From positions 2,294,001-2,358,000 of the forward strand of contig NZ_CP042305.1 of NCBI RefSeq assembly GCF_007859675.1: 64,000 nt of DNA, in the 5' to 3' direction. The number at the start of each line of letters is the position of its first letter. The stretch's first letter is position 1. A program made the position numbers and the translations under genes. This DNA comes from Humibacter ginsenosidimutans (lineage in GTDB: Bacteria; Actinomycetota; Actinomycetes; Actinomycetales; Microbacteriaceae). The notes beneath the pieces were generated by a model. It ran no database searches and had not been told where the DNA came from. It saw nothing but the letters and a program-made list of their open reading frames with translations. Shown in pieces: positions 52,463 to 64,000 of this stretch.

Positions 52463-54325
52463 GTGACCGCCACCACACCGCCGCCCTCTCGCGCCCTCTT
52501 CACCAAGGACCACCCCCGCTACAAGTGGGTGGCGTTGAGCAACACCACGCTCGGCATGCTGATGGCCACCATCAACTCGTCGATCGTGATCATCTCGCTG
52601 CCCGCCATCTTCAAGGGCATCAAGCTCAACCCGCTCGGCACGGGCAACGTGAGCTATCTGCTCTGGATGCTCATGGGCTACATGCTCGTCACAGCCGTGC
52701 TGGTCGTGACGTTCGGGCGACTCGGCGACATGTTCGGCCGCGTGCGCATCTACAACCTCGGCTTCGTGGTCTTCACCGTGGGCTCGATCGCGCTGGCGTT
52801 CGATCCCTTCACGGGCGGACCGGGAGCGATGTGGCTCATCGTGTGGCGGCTCGTGCAGGGCGTCGGCGGCGCCATGCTGTTCGCCAACTCGACGGCGATT
52901 CTGACGGATGCCTTCCCCGCCAACCGCCGCGGCATGGCGCTCGGCATCAACCAGGTCGCCGCCATCGCCGGAAGCTTCATCGGCCTCATCGTCGGCGGTC
53001 TTCTCGCCGTCGTCGACTGGCGTGCGGTGTTCTTCGTGAGCGTGCCGATCGGCATCATCGGCACCATCTGGTCGTACATCTCCCTCAAGGAGGTGGGCAC
53101 CAAGAACCCCGGCAAGCTGGACTGGCCAGGCAACATCACGTTCGCCGTCGGCCTGACCGCGCTGCTCACGGCGATCACCTACGGCATCCAGCCCTATGGC
53201 GACAGCTCAACAGGGTGGACCAACCCCTGGGTTCTCGGCGGCATCATCGGCGGCGCCCTGCTGCTCGTGGTCTTCATCGCGATCGAGCTGCGCGCGAAGG
53301 CGCCGATGTTCAACATGCGGCTGTTCAAGATCCGGGCGTTCGCGATGGCGAACCTGGCCGGCCTGCTCGCGTCGGTCGGGCGAGGCGGCCTGCAGTTCAT
53401 GCTGATCATCTGGCTGCAGGGCATCTGGCTGCCGCTGCACGGGTACGCCTACGCCGACACTCCGCTCTGGGCCGGCATCTACATGCTGCCGATCACGATC
53501 GGGTTCCTCATCGCGGGCCCGCTCTCCGGCACGCTCTCCGACAGGTTCGGCGCCCGCCTGTTCGCCACGCTCGGCCTGCTCATCGTGGCCGTCACGTTCG
53601 TGCTGCTGCTGCTCATCCCCGTGAACTTCGACTACTGGCAGTTCGCACTCATCACAGGACTCTCCGGCATCGGATCCGGCATGTTCGGGGCACCGAACCG
53701 CACCGCGATCATGAACAGCGTGCCCGCGAATCAGCGAGGCGCGGCATCCGGCATGGCGGGCACCGTGCAGAACGCCGGCACCTCGCTGTCGATCGGACTG
53801 TTCTTCTCGCTGCTCATCTCCGGTCTGGCGGCGTCCCTGCCGTCCGCCCTGTACGGCGGGCTCACCTCTCACGGCGTGCCGAGTGCCGCGGCGCAGAAGA
53901 TCTCGGAGTTGCCGCCGGTGGGCAGCGTGTTCGCCGCGTTCCTGGGCTACAACCCCATCCAGAGCCTGCTCGGCCCGACCGGGGTGCTCGACAAGCTGCC
54001 GGCGTCGGACGTCGCCACGCTGACCGGCAAGCAGTTCTTCCCCGAGCTCATCCAGGGCCCGTTCCACGACGGTCTGGTCGTGGTGTTCATCGCAGCAGCC
54101 ATCATGTCGCTGATCGGTGCGATCGCATCCTTCAGCCGAGGCAAGAAGTACGTGCACGTCGACACCGCTCCCGTGCGCGTGCAGCACACCGCCCACAAGC
54201 ACGGCGGGGCACACGATGCAACCCCCCACACGGCATCCGCCCCCGCCGCCGTGACGGCAGCCGACGCCCCCTCGGCTGCCGTCACGGGATCCTCGGACCC
54301 CGGCTCGGCGGACGGGCCGAAGTAG
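52463..54325 (+). CDS. DHA2-family (EmrB/QacA) MFS exporter
   Basis: 620 residues, 14 helices. Opening [20 protein letters not shown] is the family helix 1 motif; [20 protein letters not shown] is motif A; and [20 protein letters not shown] and [20 protein letters not shown] are typical helix 4/5 and helix 11 regions. The tail is His/Ala-rich ([20 protein letters not shown]). Proton-driven multidrug efflux. GTG 52463 follows GGAG. Followed after 29 bases by a MarR gene, and preceded by a MarR-type dyad, a classic drug-inducible pump unit. Confidence 0.92.
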   Translation: MTATTPPPSRALFTKDHPRYKWVALSNTTLGMLMATINSSIVIISLPAIFKGIKLNPLGTGNVSYLLWMLMGYMLVTAVLVVTFGRLGDMFGRVRIYNLGFVVFTVGSIALAFDPFTGGPGAMWLIVWRLVQGVGGAMLFANSTAILTDAFPANRRGMALGINQVAAIAGSFIGLIVGGLLAVVDWRAVFFVSVPIGIIGTIWSYISLKEVGTKNPGKLDWPGNITFAVGLTALLTAITYGIQPYGDSSTGWTNPWVLGGIIGGALLLVVFIAIELRAKAPMFNMRLFKIRAFAMANLAGLLASVGRGGLQFMLIIWLQGIWLPLHGYAYADTPLWAGIYMLPITIGFLIAGPLSGTLSDRFGARLFATLGLLIVAVTFVLLLLIPVNFDYWQFALITGLSGIGSGMFGAPNRTAIMNSVPANQRGAASGMAGTVQNAGTSLSIGLFFSLLISGLAASLPSALYGGLTSHGVPSAAAQKISELPPVGSVFAAFLGYNPIQSLLGPTGVLDKLPASDVATLTGKQFFPELIQGPFHDGLVVVFIAAAIMSLIGAIASFSRGKKYVHVDTAPVRVQHTAHKHGGAHDATPHTASAPAAVTAADAPSAAVTGSSDPGSADGPK

Positions 54326-54354
54326 CCGGACCCTGCCCACCTAGGATCGAACGG

Positions 54355-54837
54355 ATGCCCAGCACAGCCCCCGATGCGCCCCGCGTCACCGAGACGAGCG
54401 GCACCGCGGCCACGCACGACACCACGGAGACGGCAGCCCGCCTCGCCGTGGTGATCGGCCGCATCAATCGGCGCATCCGCCCGGTCGCGCCCGGGCTCAC
54501 GCAGGCGCAGCTCTCCGCGCTGTCGAGCATCCTGCGCAAAGGTCCGCTGCGGCCAGGCGACCTCGCGCGCATCGAGTCGATCGGCGCACCGAGCGCCACA
54601 CGCGTCGTCTCCGAGCTGGAGTCGCACGGGCTGGTCGAGCGGCAGTCCGATCCGGACGACGGTCGCTCATCGCTCGTGAGCGCGACGGACGCCGGTGCCG
54701 CGGCCGTGCTCACCGCGCGCGAGGAACGAGCCGAACGCATCTCGGTGCTGCTGGCCGGCCTCGACGAGCGGGAGCTGGCATCGGTCGTCGCAGCGCTCGA
54801 CGCGTTGGAGATCGTCTCGGTCCACGTGCCGGAGTAG
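54355..54837 (+). CDS. MarR-family regulator of the DHA2 exporter
   Basis: 160 residues. After a Thr/Ala-rich leader the HTH appears as TQAQLSALSSILRKGPLRPG, DLARIESIGAPSATRVVSEL, ESHGLVERQSDPDDGRSSLV, with the wing DPDDGR. C-terminal helix AEERAERI-type REERAERISVLLAGL. Being 29 bases after the exporter on the same strand, it is likely co-transcribed and represses the unit through the TTGCTT/AAGCAA dyad. Confidence 0.9.
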   Translation: MPSTAPDAPRVTETSGTAATHDTTETAARLAVVIGRINRRIRPVAPGLTQAQLSALSSILRKGPLRPGDLARIESIGAPSATRVVSELESHGLVERQSDPDDGRSSLVSATDAGAAAVLTAREERAERISVLLAGLDERELASVVAALDALEIVSVHVPE

Positions 54838-54889
54838 TCGTCCCGCGCTGCTGCCGCCGGCGTTCCACCGCCGCGACGGACGGCGGACG

Positions 54890-55222
54890 CTACTGGAACG
54901 GCCAGAATGCGCGCACCTCGATCTGCCCGAAACGCGCCATCGGGTGACGGCCGGCGACCTCGACGGCCTCATCGAGGTCGGAGCATTCGAGGATGTCGAA
55001 TCCCGCGATCATCTCCTTGCCCTCGATGAACGGACCGTCGGTGACGCCCAGCGAGCCCTCGCGCAGACGCACGGTCTTGGCCTCCTCCGCCGGACGCAGA
55101 CGACTGCCGTCTTTCCAGATCCCCTTGGATCCGACGTATTCGCCCCACTCGCCGATGTTGTCCTCGTCGGCGTTGTAGGGCTCGGCGTTCGGGTCGGTGG
55201 CCACGATCATCAGGTAGCGCAT
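54890..55222 (-). CDS. YCII-related domain protein
   Basis: 110 residues beginning MRYLMIVATDPNAEPYNADE. The YCII family signature (TDGPFIEGKEMIAGFDILEC, with the invariant DGPF) and GRHPMARFGQIEVRAFW are visible. YCII proteins are dimeric with a His/Asp active-site pair, and the substrate is usually unknown; here they often sit with ECF sigma factors, but none is close. ATG 55222 has GGAGGA before it. Single gene. Confidence 0.92.
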   Translation of the reverse strand: MRYLMIVATDPNAEPYNADEDNIGEWGEYVGSKGIWKDGSRLRPAEEAKTVRLREGSLGVTDGPFIEGKEMIAGFDILECSDLDEAVEVAGRHPMARFGQIEVRAFWPFQ

Positions 55223-55303
55223 TGTTCCTCCAAGTGGGTCGGTCACGTCGGTCGTTCACGGAGACGTCGAACGAAGTCTGCCGTTTTCGACACCAGGCCC
55301 ACG

Positions 55304-55397
55304 GCATCCCGCGTGCACAATTCAGGCCGGAGGCCCGTCACGTCGTCGCCCCTGGCCTTCATGCCGCCATCAGGCCTGAATCGTGCACGCGGGATGC
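55304..55397. repeat. 25-bp inverted repeat with one mismatch
   Basis: The arms 55304-55328 (GCATCCCGCGTGCACAATTC, then AGGCC) and 55373-55397 are complementary except for one base, around a 44-base spacer. It lies between the end of the importer operon and the YCII gene. It may be a terminator or a mobile palindromic unit. Confidence 0.65.
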
Positions 55398-55422
55398 ACC
55401 CGCGAGGCCGGGCTCACGCTCG

Positions 55423-56543
<1,121 letters not shown>

Positions 56544-56547
<4 letters not shown>

Positions 56548-57624
56548 CGGGTGACCTCCTGAGCAGTGGCGGTGGTGCGGGCGGCGTGCGACGCGGTGCC
56601 CGCGGCGGGACCCCGCGGCGCGTCGCGCACGATCGCGGTGAAGCCGATGCGCGGACGGATGCCCGTCTTGCGCATCTTGCGCGCGCTCAACCCCGCGAGA
56701 CGCAGCCTCGGGTTCACGAACTCGTCGATGCCGAAGTTGATCAGCGTGAGCGACATGCCCAGCACGGCGATGAGCAGGCCGGCGGGGACGAACCACCACC
56801 AGGCTCCGCGCGACAGCGCACCGTTGGCCTGCGCCCAGTAGAGCACGGTGCCCCAGCTCCAATCCGTGACCGACGTGACACCGATGAACGCGAGCGTGGT
56901 CTGGGTGAGCACGGCGAACGTCATGGTGCTGATGAAGCTCGACGCGATGATCGCCGTGAGGTTGGGCAGCGTCTCGAACCAGACGATGCGCCACGTGGAC
57001 TCGCCGTTCGCACGCGCCGCCTCGATGAAGTCGCGGCCGCGCAGCGACAGCGTCTGGGCACGCAGGATGCGGGCACCCCACGCCCAGCCCGTGACGGCCA
57101 GCACGAACGCGATGAGGAGGTTTCCTGCATCCGGAACCGCCCCCGCCACGATGACGATGAGCGGCAGCGCCGGGATCACCAGGAAGATGTTCGACAGCGC
57201 GGAGAGGGATCTCGTCGGCGATCCCGCCGAGGAACCCGGCGCTCACCCCGATCAGCACGGAGAGCGCCGTGGCGAGCGCACCGGCGAGCAGGCCGACCAG
57301 CATCACGCCCTGGGTGCCGACCAGGATCTGCGACAGGATGTCCCGTCCCAGGTGGTCGGTGCCCAGCCAGTGCGCCGCGCTGGGCGCCTGCAGCAGGTCG
57401 TCGGTGATCGCGCTCGGATCGTAGGGCGCGATGAGCGGCCCGATGATCGCGAGTATGACGAAGATGCCGAAGATGACCAGGCCGGTGACGGACTTGGCGT
57501 TGCGCAACGACGCGAAGCGCCTGCGATGGCGTCTGCCGGCGTGCGAGGTGGCGGTCGGGGTCGGTTGCGCCGCGGCATCCACGCCTGCGACGGCCGCGTC
57601 GTTGACGACGGGAGCGTTCGACAT
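56544..57624 (-). pseudogene. ABC importer permease (DppC-like), split by a +1 frameshift
   Basis: From ATG 57624 the first frame carries NAKSVTGLVIFGIFVILAII, GPLIAPYDPSAITDDLLQAP, HWLGTDHLGRDILSQILVGT and GVSAGFLGGIADEI. The next frame has LVIPALPLIVIVAGAVPDAG, then IEAARANGESTWRIVWFETL with the EAA loop, SFISTMTFAVLTQTTLAFIG and a stop at 56544. One extra base in GGG (57206-57208) explains the break; correction gives about 359 residues. Without a working subunit the importer would fail, so an assembly error is likely. Confidence 0.85.
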
Positions 57625-57627
57625 GGC

Positions 57628-58608
57628 TCAGCCCTCCTGACGGGTGCGGGGGTCGAGGAACACGTACACCATGTCGGCGATGATGTTCGCGACCAGGACC
57701 GCGATGGTGATGACGAGGAAGATGCCCTGCATCAGGGGATAGTCGTGGGCGTTGATCGCCTGGAAGAGCTGGTAGCCGATGCCCGGGTACGAGAACACGA
57801 GCTCCATGACGAGCGTGCCGGACACCACGAAGCCGAGCGACAGCGCGAATCCGGAGATCTGCGGCAGGATCGCGTTGCGCGCCGCGTAGGCGAACATCAC
57901 GGTGCGCTCCTTGAGACCCTTCGCCTGGGCGACGGTGACGTAGTCCTCCGACGTGACCGTGACCATCATGTTGCGCTGGGAGAGGATCCACCCGGCGACC
58001 GACGACAGCACGATCGTGATCGCCGGCAACGCCGCGTGCTGCAGCACCGAGCCGATGAACTCGAGGTTGAACGCCGGGATGAGCGAACCGTCGTAGCCTC
58101 CGCCCGCAGGGAAGACCGGCAGCAGCACCGCGAACACCGCGATGAAGATGAGCCCGAGCCAGAAGTACGGCACCGACGAGAAGAAGGTCGTGACGGGAAG
58201 GATGCCGTCGGCCCACGTTCCGCGCCGCCAGCCGATGTACGTGCCGAACAGCGTTCCGATGACGAACGAGATGATCGTCGAGATGCCGACGAGGCCGATC
58301 GTCCACGGCAGCGCCTGCCCGATCACCTCGCCCACCGGGGTGGGGAAGAAGGCGAACGAGATGCCGAGGTTACCGTGCAGCAGCTGGCCCCAGTACGACC
58401 AGTACTGCTCCCAGAGACTCTGGTGCTTGTCCAGCCCGAACAGCACGTACAGCGAGTGGATCGCGTTGGTCGAGAGCTGGCCCTGGAACTTGTTGATGAG
58501 CGACTGCACCGGGTTGCCGGGCATCATGCGCGGAATGAAGAAGTTGATCGTGATGGCCGCCCACGCGGTGATCGCGTAGAAGATGACGCGGCGAACGAGA
58601 TATCTCAC
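57628..58608 (-). CDS. Opp/Dpp-type ABC importer permease (DppB-like)
   Basis: 326 residues, six helices. [20 protein letters not shown] is the family start, followed by [17 protein letters not shown]; the EAA loop is [25 protein letters not shown]-like, here ending in [14 protein letters not shown]. The final helix region is [24 protein letters not shown] overlap with the upstream ATPase and 3 bases before the next permease. Intact. Confidence 0.92.
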   Translation of the reverse strand: MRYLVRRVIFYAITAWAAITINFFIPRMMPGNPVQSLINKFQGQLSTNAIHSLYVLFGLDKHQSLWEQYWSYWGQLLHGNLGISFAFFPTPVGEVIGQALPWTIGLVGISTIISFVIGTLFGTYIGWRRGTWADGILPVTTFFSSVPYFWLGLIFIAVFAVLLPVFPAGGGYDGSLIPAFNLEFIGSVLQHAALPAITIVLSSVAGWILSQRNMMVTVTSEDYVTVAQAKGLKERTVMFAYAARNAILPQISGFALSLGFVVSGTLVMELVFSYPGIGYQLFQAINAHDYPLMQGIFLVITIAVLVANIIADMVYVFLDPRTRQEG

Positions 58609-59702
58609 GCGGCGACCTCCTTCACCGGCAGAACGGGAGCGGCATCGTCGCCGAGGTCGGGCACCTGAGCGCCGGCACCAAGGGCATCCGTTGCACCCTT
58701 GACCTTGTCGGCGTAGCCCCAGCAGGCGACCTGCCGCTTCTGGCCGATCTCGAGCATCGGAGGCGTGGTCTCGCAGATCGCCGTCGCGAAGGGGCAGCGG
58801 GTGCGGAAGCGGCAGCCCGTCGGCGGCTTCACCATGTTCGGGGGCTCGCCCTTTGCGCCGGTCTTGTCGAGGTTCGCGAGGTTCTCCGGATCGGGCGCCG
58901 AACGCACGAGCAGCTGAGTGTACGGATGCGCCGGCTGCTGAGTGACCGACTCGCTGTCGCCGGTCTCGACCACGCGACCGGCGTACATCACCTTCGTCTC
59001 GTCGGCGAAGTACCGTGCAGAGGCGATGTCGTGCGTGATGTAGAGAACGGCGATGCCGTCGCGATCGCGCAGGTCTTGCAGAAGGTTGAGGATGCCGACG
59101 CGAATGGAGACGTCGAGCATCGAGATCGGCTCGTCCGCCAGCAGCACCTCGGGGTCGGCGGCGAGCGCACGGGCGATCACCACGCGCTGTCGCTGTCCGC
59201 CGGAGAGCTCATGCGGAAACTTGTCGAGGAACCGCTCGGGGTTCAACTGCACGCGGTTCAGGAGGGCGTGCAACTGCGCCTCCAGCTTCGCCCCGCGCAG
59301 CCCCGGCGTCTGGATGCGCACGGCCCTGGTGAGCACGTAGCGCACGGTGTGCACAGGGTTGAGCGAGGCGAACGGGTCTTGGAAGATCATCTGCGCGTTG
59401 CGCGTGTACTCGCGGAACGCGCGCCCGTGCTTCGCCGTCACGGGAACGCCGTGCAGCAGCACGTCACCGCTGGTCTGCGTGTAGAGGCGGGCGAGCAGGC
59501 GCGCCACTGTCGACTTGCCCGATCCGGACTCGCCGACCAGCGCGACCACATGGCCGGGGATGAGGGCGAGGTTGAAGTCGTCGACCGCGTGCACGACCCC
59601 CTTGTTGCGCAGTCCGCGCAGCGGGAAGTGCTTGGTGAGATGCACCGCCTCGAGCACTGCCCTGTCTCCACGATCGACGTCGTGGGTGTCGTTGCTCATC
59701 AT
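58605..59702 (-). CDS. Opp/Dpp-type ABC importer ATPase (DppF-like)
   Basis: 365 residues. Walker A is [21 protein letters not shown]-loop [20 protein letters not shown], signature [20 protein letters not shown], Walker [20 protein letters not shown]; the C-terminal oligo-HPY region contains [15 protein letters not shown]. The DppF type usually partners a DppD type, as here. It begins 226 bases after the binding protein, with a hairpin between them. Confidence 0.92.
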   Translation of the reverse strand: MMSNDTHDVDRGDRAVLEAVHLTKHFPLRGLRNKGVVHAVDDFNLALIPGHVVALVGESGSGKSTVARLLARLYTQTSGDVLLHGVPVTAKHGRAFREYTRNAQMIFQDPFASLNPVHTVRYVLTRAVRIQTPGLRGAKLEAQLHALLNRVQLNPERFLDKFPHELSGGQRQRVVIARALAADPEVLLADEPISMLDVSIRVGILNLLQDLRDRDGIAVLYITHDIASARYFADETKVMYAGRVVETGDSESVTQQPAHPYTQLLVRSAPDPENLANLDKTGAKGEPPNMVKPPTGCRFRTRCPFATAICETTPPMLEIGQKRQVACWGYADKVKGATDALGAGAQVPDLGDDAAPVLPVKEVAA

Positions 59703-59784
59703 TACCTGGTTCTGCGCGCGCGACGCAGCGAGCCCTCACAGGGGCTCGGCGCGTGCGGCGCGGTTCGCGAAAGAAAGGAATGGC

Positions 59785-59827
59785 GGGCGGCGAACCCGTC
59801 GGGACATGGCCGACGGGTTCACCGCCC
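59785..59827 (-). promoter_or_regulatory. Intercistronic hairpin after the binding-protein gene
   Basis: GGGCGGCGAACCCGTCGG (59785-59802) pairs over 18 bases with one mismatch with 59810-59827 around a 7-base loop. No T tract follows on the minus strand. Such hairpins between binding protein and other subunits stabilise the upstream mRNA part or attenuate the rest. Confidence 0.6.
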
Positions 59828-59927
59828 GAGCTCCCTGGGCGAGGTCAGCGAGTCGAAGGGTGCCGGTGGGGCGTGATCGCCCTCTTACCGGAGTGCACGA
59901 CGCGCTTCGCCCGCCCAGGAGCCTGGG

Positions 59928-61595
59928 TCAGCCGACGGCCTTCAGCTTGGTGAGGATCAGCGCCACGTTCGGCGCGGTCGGCTGCGGGTTGGCGTACGCG
60001 TTGCTCTCGGACGGCCAGCCCGTGTAGTACTTCGACGAGAACTCGGCGCCGGCGGGACGGGCATCCATCGCGATGGTCGGCACCTGTTCGACGTAGATCT
60101 TCTGCAAGGCGTCGAGGGCCTTGGCACGACCCGCATCGTCGGTGGCGTCGGTGTACTGCTTGAACAACGCCTTCGCGTCGTCGTTCTGGTAGCGACCGTA
60201 GTTCCAGACGGCGGTCTTGCCGAGCGGCACGTAGTAGCCGGGGTCGAACATGTCGGAGTACATCTCCCACGGAGTCACGCCGCCGTTGGTCCAGTGCAGG
60301 GCGGCCTGGAAGTCGCCCGTGTTGAGGGCATCGGTCCAGGTGTCCGCTGTCGGCGTGTCGACCTTCGCGTCGATGCCGATCGACTTCGCCGAGGCCGCGA
60401 TGAGCGTCAGACCGGAGTCGTAGTCGTTCCAGCCGGCCGGGTCGGTGAGCGTGAACGTCACCGGCTTGCCGTCCTTGCCGATCAGCGTCGAACCGCTGTA
60501 CTTGTAGCCGGCATCCGTCAGGATCTTCTTGGCCGCCGTGACGTCGACCTTGTAGTTCTGGCTCTTGTAGTCGTCGGCGATGAACGAGTCACCGGCAGGC
60601 GTCGGGATGCCCGTCACGTTCTTCAGCTCGGGGAAGACGCCCGACTCGGCGACCTTGCTCTCCTTGGCACGATCGACGACGGTGTTCAGCGCCTGCCGGA
60701 CGGCGACGTCGTTGAACGGCGCCTTCTGCGTGTTGAGCGCCAGGTAGTCGATGCCGAGACCGGCGGGATAGAACGCCTGGTTGTGCGCCTTGTCCTTGTC
60801 GATGTACACGTTCTGGTAGTCCGCGATGAAGGTCCAGCCCCACTGCGAAGCACCCGTGGCGAGCGCCGTCGTGAGCGCGTCGTTGCCGCTGTACGAGGTG
60901 TACCGCAGCTCCGGCGCCGCGACCTTGCCACCCCAGTAGTTCGAGTTGGCGTCCAGTGTGACGGCCTGAGTCGTCCAGCTCTTCAGCACGTACGGTCCGG
61001 TGCCCACCGGGTTCTTGTTGGCGTCCTTCGTCGGGTCGGAGATGTTCTTCCAGATGTGCTCCGGCACGATGAAGAGCTGAAGAACCTTGATCTGGTTGAC
61101 GTACTGGCCGGTCGTGAAGTCCACCGTCACGGTGTCGCCGCTGGTGGTGATGTCGCCGTAGGGCAGCCCCTCGGTGTTCAGCGCCGAGTTGTCCTTGCGC
61201 AGCTGAAGCGAGTACGCGATGTCCTTGGCGGTGAACGGCTTGCCGTCCGACCACTTGACTCCGCTGCGCGCTGTGATGGTCAGCTGCGTGTAGTCGGCGT
61301 TCCACTTCCACGACTTCGCGAGCCACGGCGTCGGCTTCTGCGCCGGACGCGTGTCGTTGACCTCGGCGAGCGGCTCGTAGATCGCGAACGCGTACCCGAG
61401 CGAACGAGCCGCCGACGTGTTGAGGAACGGGTTCGAGTTGTTCGTCTGCGAACCGTTCGGCATGCCGATCGTGAGCGCGTGGGTGCCGGCTCCCGAGCCG
61501 CTGTCTCCTCCGGAGCTGCTCGAGCAGCCGGAGAGCGTGAGCCCTACGGCGGCCGCCGCGACAGCCGCGACGATCAGCCCTTTCTTCATCTTCAT
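59928..61595 (-). CDS. Family-5 solute-binding lipoprotein of the importer
   Basis: 555 residues with a lipoprotein signal ([11 protein letters not shown]) and the SBP family-5 fold: [44 protein letters not shown], and [20 protein letters not shown]. It is bound to the outside of the membrane and delivers the ligand to the permease. Closest in type to binding proteins of cello- or manno-oligosaccharides, which share the fold with peptide binders; the neighbouring GH3 enzyme supports a sugar ligand. ATG 61595 has AAGGAGG at 9 bases. Confidence 0.93.
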   Translation of the reverse strand: MKMKKGLIVAAVAAAAVGLTLSGCSSSSGGDSGSGAGTHALTIGMPNGSQTNNSNPFLNTSAARSLGYAFAIYEPLAEVNDTRPAQKPTPWLAKSWKWNADYTQLTITARSGVKWSDGKPFTAKDIAYSLQLRKDNSALNTEGLPYGDITTSGDTVTVDFTTGQYVNQIKVLQLFIVPEHIWKNISDPTKDANKNPVGTGPYVLKSWTTQAVTLDANSNYWGGKVAAPELRYTSYSGNDALTTALATGASQWGWTFIADYQNVYIDKDKAHNQAFYPAGLGIDYLALNTQKAPFNDVAVRQALNTVVDRAKESKVAESGVFPELKNVTGIPTPAGDSFIADDYKSQNYKVDVTAAKKILTDAGYKYSGSTLIGKDGKPVTFTLTDPAGWNDYDSGLTLIAASAKSIGIDAKVDTPTADTWTDALNTGDFQAALHWTNGGVTPWEMYSDMFDPGYYVPLGKTAVWNYGRYQNDDAKALFKQYTDATDDAGRAKALDALQKIYVEQVPTIAMDARPAGAEFSSKYYTGWPSESNAYANPQPTAPNVALILTKLKAVG

Positions 61596-61640
61596 TTCCT
61601 GATGCCTCCTTGCATGGTGGGGGTTCAAGGGTGGTGCTGG

Positions 61641-64000
61641 TTAGGGTGTTGGTCCGTCTCCGACCTGTGGTGCGGTGACGGTGGCTGAGACCCGCAGGTC
61701 ACGACTGGAGCGCCCGGCGTGCACCAGATAGGTGCCGTGCGGGGTGGCCCAGGCGTGTGCCTCGGTGTCCCAGGTCTGGAAGGAGCGGAGGGGCACGGTG
61801 ATGCGCGCCGTGCCCTGCGCCCCCGGTGCGACGTCGAGCGTCGCGAAGCCGGCGAGCCAGCGCAGCGGGCGCGCGGCATCCGCTTCGACCGGCTCGAGGT
61901 AGAGCTGCACGACCTCGCGGCCCTGCCGCTCGCTCGTGTTGGTGACGGTGACGTCCACCTCGAGGGAGCCGTCTGCGGCGGATGCCGCGCTCACGGCCTC
62001 ATACGCCCACGAGGCGTAGCCGAGCCCGAAGCCGAACTCCCGGGCCGGCGTGCGGCCGAGCCGGTCCCAGCCGCGGTGGCCGACGTCGACGCCCTCTGCG
62101 TAGACGATGCGACCGTCGACAGGGATGCCGTCGGGCACCGGAACGTCGGCAGTGTGCGCCGGCAGCGTCCACGGCAGCCGCCCGCTCGGCTCCGTCGTGC
62201 CCGTGAGCACGTCGGCCAACGAGGTTCCGGCCTCCTGGCCGGGCAGCCACCACCACAGCACGGACGCGACCTCGTCGAGCCACGGCAGCAGTACGGGTGC
62301 GCCGGCATTGACGACGACGACGGTGTGCGGGTTGGCCTCGGCGACGCGGCGCACGAGCTCGTTCTGCCTGCCGGGCAGGTCGAGTGTCGGGCGGTCCCAG
62401 CCCTCCGACTCGGTCTCGGGATTCGTACCGACGATCACCACGGCGACGTCGGCCGCGGCGGCGGCCGCGACGGCCTCCGCGATCTCCGCGTCGGCGCCGG
62501 CCTCGGGGGCGAGGTGTCGCAGGTGCGCACGGGCGAAGCGGCCGAAGGCGCGCGCGTCGACGACCTGAAGCTCGATGCGCAGGCGGGCTGCGGCATCCTC
62601 TCCGCCCTGCACTCGCAGCGTGACGGCCTCCGGGTTGGCGTACGAGGAGTCGAGCACCACCTCGGCGCCGACGACGTGGTCGGAGTGCGACACCCGTTCG
62701 CCGTCCACCATGATGTCGTGCGCACCCACGGGAGCGATCTCCACAAGGTGCTCGCCCTGCGCGGTGAGCGCGATGGCCGTGGTGAGGCGAACGGATGCCG
62801 CGGTGGCGGGCAGACCGGTCAGCCACACCGAGCCTTGGGCCGACGCGAGAACACGGGTCTCGAGCACGGCGCCACGAGCATCCAGCACCTCGGCGAGGAT
62901 GCCGCACCCGCTGTCGGGTGCGATGAGTGCGGCATCCTCCACCTCCGGCGCGCCACTCGAGGTGCTGCCGCCGCGGTGCCGGGTGACGACGGCACGGGGG
63001 AACGCGGCGGCGAGCGCCTCGAGCGGGTCGGAGAGCAGCGGCGCGTCGACGTGTGCGCTGCCGCCGCCCTGCACGAACGGCTTCACCGCGTTCGCGCCGA
63101 TGAGCGCGATGCTGCCGACGGTCGACGGGTCGAGCGGCAGCAACCCTTCGTTGCGCAGCACCACCGTCGAGCGGGCGGCTGCCTCACGAAGAAGGTCGCG
63201 CACGGCGGCGGAGTCGGGCTCCGGGATGCCCGCATCCCGCTCGCGCACCCGCGCCCCGTCGCCCTCGCGAACCTCGAACGGCGTGCCGAGCGCGCCGACC
63301 CGCTCGGCCAGCAGCAGGATGCGTTCCACCTTCTCGTCGATCACCGACTCGGGAACGTCGCCGCGCTCGACCGCCGCGAGCAGATCGTCGTCCCACGGCC
63401 CGCCCGGGCCGGGCATCACGAGGTCGAGGCCGGCCAGCGCCGGCTCGACGGCCGACTTCGTCGCCAGCCAGTCGCTGACCACGACGCCGTCGTAGTCCCA
63501 CTCCCGCTTGAGCAGGTCGGTGAGAAGAGTGCGGTGGGCGGTGGCGGGCGAATCCTCGCCGAGCACCTCGATCTCGTTGTACGCGGCCATGATCGACCAC
63601 GCTCCGGTCTCGCGAATGACACTTTCGAACGGCGCCAGGTAGACCTCGCGCAGCGTGCGCTCGTCGATGACGGAGTGGTACTCGGTGCGGTCGGTCTCGG
63701 TCTCGTTGCCCACGAAGTGCTTCACGCACGCTCCGATGCCCTCCCGCTGCATAGCCGCGATGAAGGGAACAGCCAGGCCGGCGGTGAGCAGGGGGTCCTC
63801 CGAGAGACACTCGAAGTGCCGACCGCCGACCGGGCTGCGCTGGAGGTTGACCACGGGGGCGAGGATGACGTCGACGCCCTTGCGCCTCGCCTCGCCGGCC
63901 ATGACCGTGCCGAGCCGACCGAGCAGATCGCGGTCCCACGTCGCCGCGGTGGCGCTCGGGGCGGGGAGCTGGGCGGAGGGCGTGGCATCCTCATCGACAC
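61641..64000 (-). CDS. Glycoside hydrolase family 3 beta-glycosidase (5' end outside window)
   Basis: About 786 residues are visible; the frame runs off the right edge with only the first 40-80 residues missing. The N-terminal TIM barrel has GVDVILAPVVNLQRSPVGGR, HFECLSEDPLLTAGLAVPFI, CVKHFVGNETETDRTEYHSV and the nucleophile Asp in VVSDWLATKSAVEPAL. A PA14-like insert follows (LASAQGSVWLTGLPATAASV), then the second domain (VVIVGTNPETESEGWDRPTL, DLPGRQNELVRRVAEANPHT) and a C-terminal fibronectin-III-like domain. No signal peptide can be judged. Releases terminal beta-glucose or similar from oligosaccharides brought in by the adjacent importer; 45 bases separate it from the binding protein gene. 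Confidence 0.92.
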   Translation of the reverse strand, partial: VDEDATPSAQLPAPSATAATWDRDLLGRLGTVMAGEARRKGVDVILAPVVNLQRSPVGGRHFECLSEDPLLTAGLAVPFIAAMQREGIGACVKHFVGNETETDRTEYHSVIDERTLREVYLAPFESVIRETGAWSIMAAYNEIEVLGEDSPATAHRTLLTDLLKREWDYDGVVVSDWLATKSAVEPALAGLDLVMPGPGGPWDDDLLAAVERGDVPESVIDEKVERILLLAERVGALGTPFEVREGDGARVRERDAGIPEPDSAAVRDLLREAAARSTVVLRNEGLLPLDPSTVGSIALIGANAVKPFVQGGGSAHVDAPLLSDPLEALAAAFPRAVVTRHRGGSTSSGAPEVEDAALIAPDSGCGILAEVLDARGAVLETRVLASAQGSVWLTGLPATAASVRLTTAIALTAQGEHLVEIAPVGAHDIMVDGERVSHSDHVVGAEVVLDSSYANPEAVTLRVQGGEDAAARLRIELQVVDARAFGRFARAHLRHLAPEAGADAEIAEAVAAAAAADVAVVIVGTNPETESEGWDRPTLDLPGRQNELVRRVAEANPHTVVVVNAGAPVLLPWLDEVASVLWWWLPGQEAGTSLADVLTGTTEPSGRLPWTLPAHTADVPVPDGIPVDGRIVYAEGVDVGHRGWDRLGRTPAREFGFGLGYASWAYEAVSAASAADGSLEVDVTVTNTSERQGREVVQLYLEPVEADAARPLRWLAGFATLDVAPGAQGTARITVPLRSFQTWDTEAHAWATPHGTYLVHAGRSSRDLRVSATVTAPQVGDGPTP

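Overview
The window is a GC-rich actinobacterial chromosome segment, most likely from the family Microbacteriaceae. The grounds are the strong G/C third-position bias, actinobacterial families (an M23 plus NlpC/P60 wall-hydrolase pair, DUF7218-like and DUF7882-like small proteins, MmyB-type XRE regulator, poxvirus-type topoisomerase IB, YcnI/CopC), frequent 4-base ATGA/GTGA overlaps, and an interspersed hairpin repeat with GGTTGAGGAGC / GCGTCTCGAAACC ends that I associate with this family. No phage, plasmid or insertion-sequence gene, CRISPR array or rRNA was seen.

Layout. 1-4.1 kb: 3' end of inorganic pyrophosphatase, a class A beta-lactamase lipoprotein, and a divergent two-gene operon of secreted coiled-coil wall hydrolases. 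4.3-4.7 kb: tRNA-Glu, tRNA-Asp and tRNA-Phe with two good terminators. 4.7-10.5 kb: small stress-like genes, two alpha/beta hydrolases (one without the catalytic serine), topoisomerase IB and a remnant of an F420-dependent oxidoreductase. 10.5-16.5 kb: an oxidative-metabolism block on the minus strand (enolase-superfamily enzyme, ThDP enzyme, GMC oxidoreductase, gluconate-2-dehydrogenase subunit 3 and a membrane partner). 16.7-24.7 kb: small membrane proteins, three copies of a DUF7882-like family, an MFS transporter, an orphan LuxR response regulator, a pterin dehydratase-VOC-universal stress fusion, a HhH-GPD glycosylase and a LapA-like protein. 24.9-37 kb: aldo/keto reductase, malate dehydrogenase, a short-chain dehydrogenase operon with a divergent XRE regulator, an ABC exporter, a CLC channel and a TetR/GNAT/MFS group, separated by repeat-rich spacers. 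37-47 kb: acyl-CoA oxidase, DUF1697, YdeI, methyltransferase, phosphatase-like protein, epimerase/MarR pair, metallo-beta-lactamase-fold protein and RecQ. 47-55 kb: a copper-handling group (Met/His-rich membrane protein, YcnI, CopC), oxidoreductases and an EmrB-type exporter with its MarR regulator. 55.4-64 kb: one long minus-strand operon with a GH3 glycosidase feeding a complete Opp/Dpp-type ABC importer, read as uptake and hydrolysis of a beta-linked oligosaccharide.

Two things stand out. First, five genes (MFS transporter, DUF7882-like paralogue, short-chain dehydrogenase, RecQ, ABC permease) are each split by a frameshift explained by one extra G or C in a short G/C run, and ycnI looks shifted the other way. 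A systematic cause (assembly indels or recent decay) is more likely than five independent pseudogenes. Second, several spacers are packed with stem-loops and with a hairpin repeat family whose ends are conserved while the inner stem varies with pairing kept.
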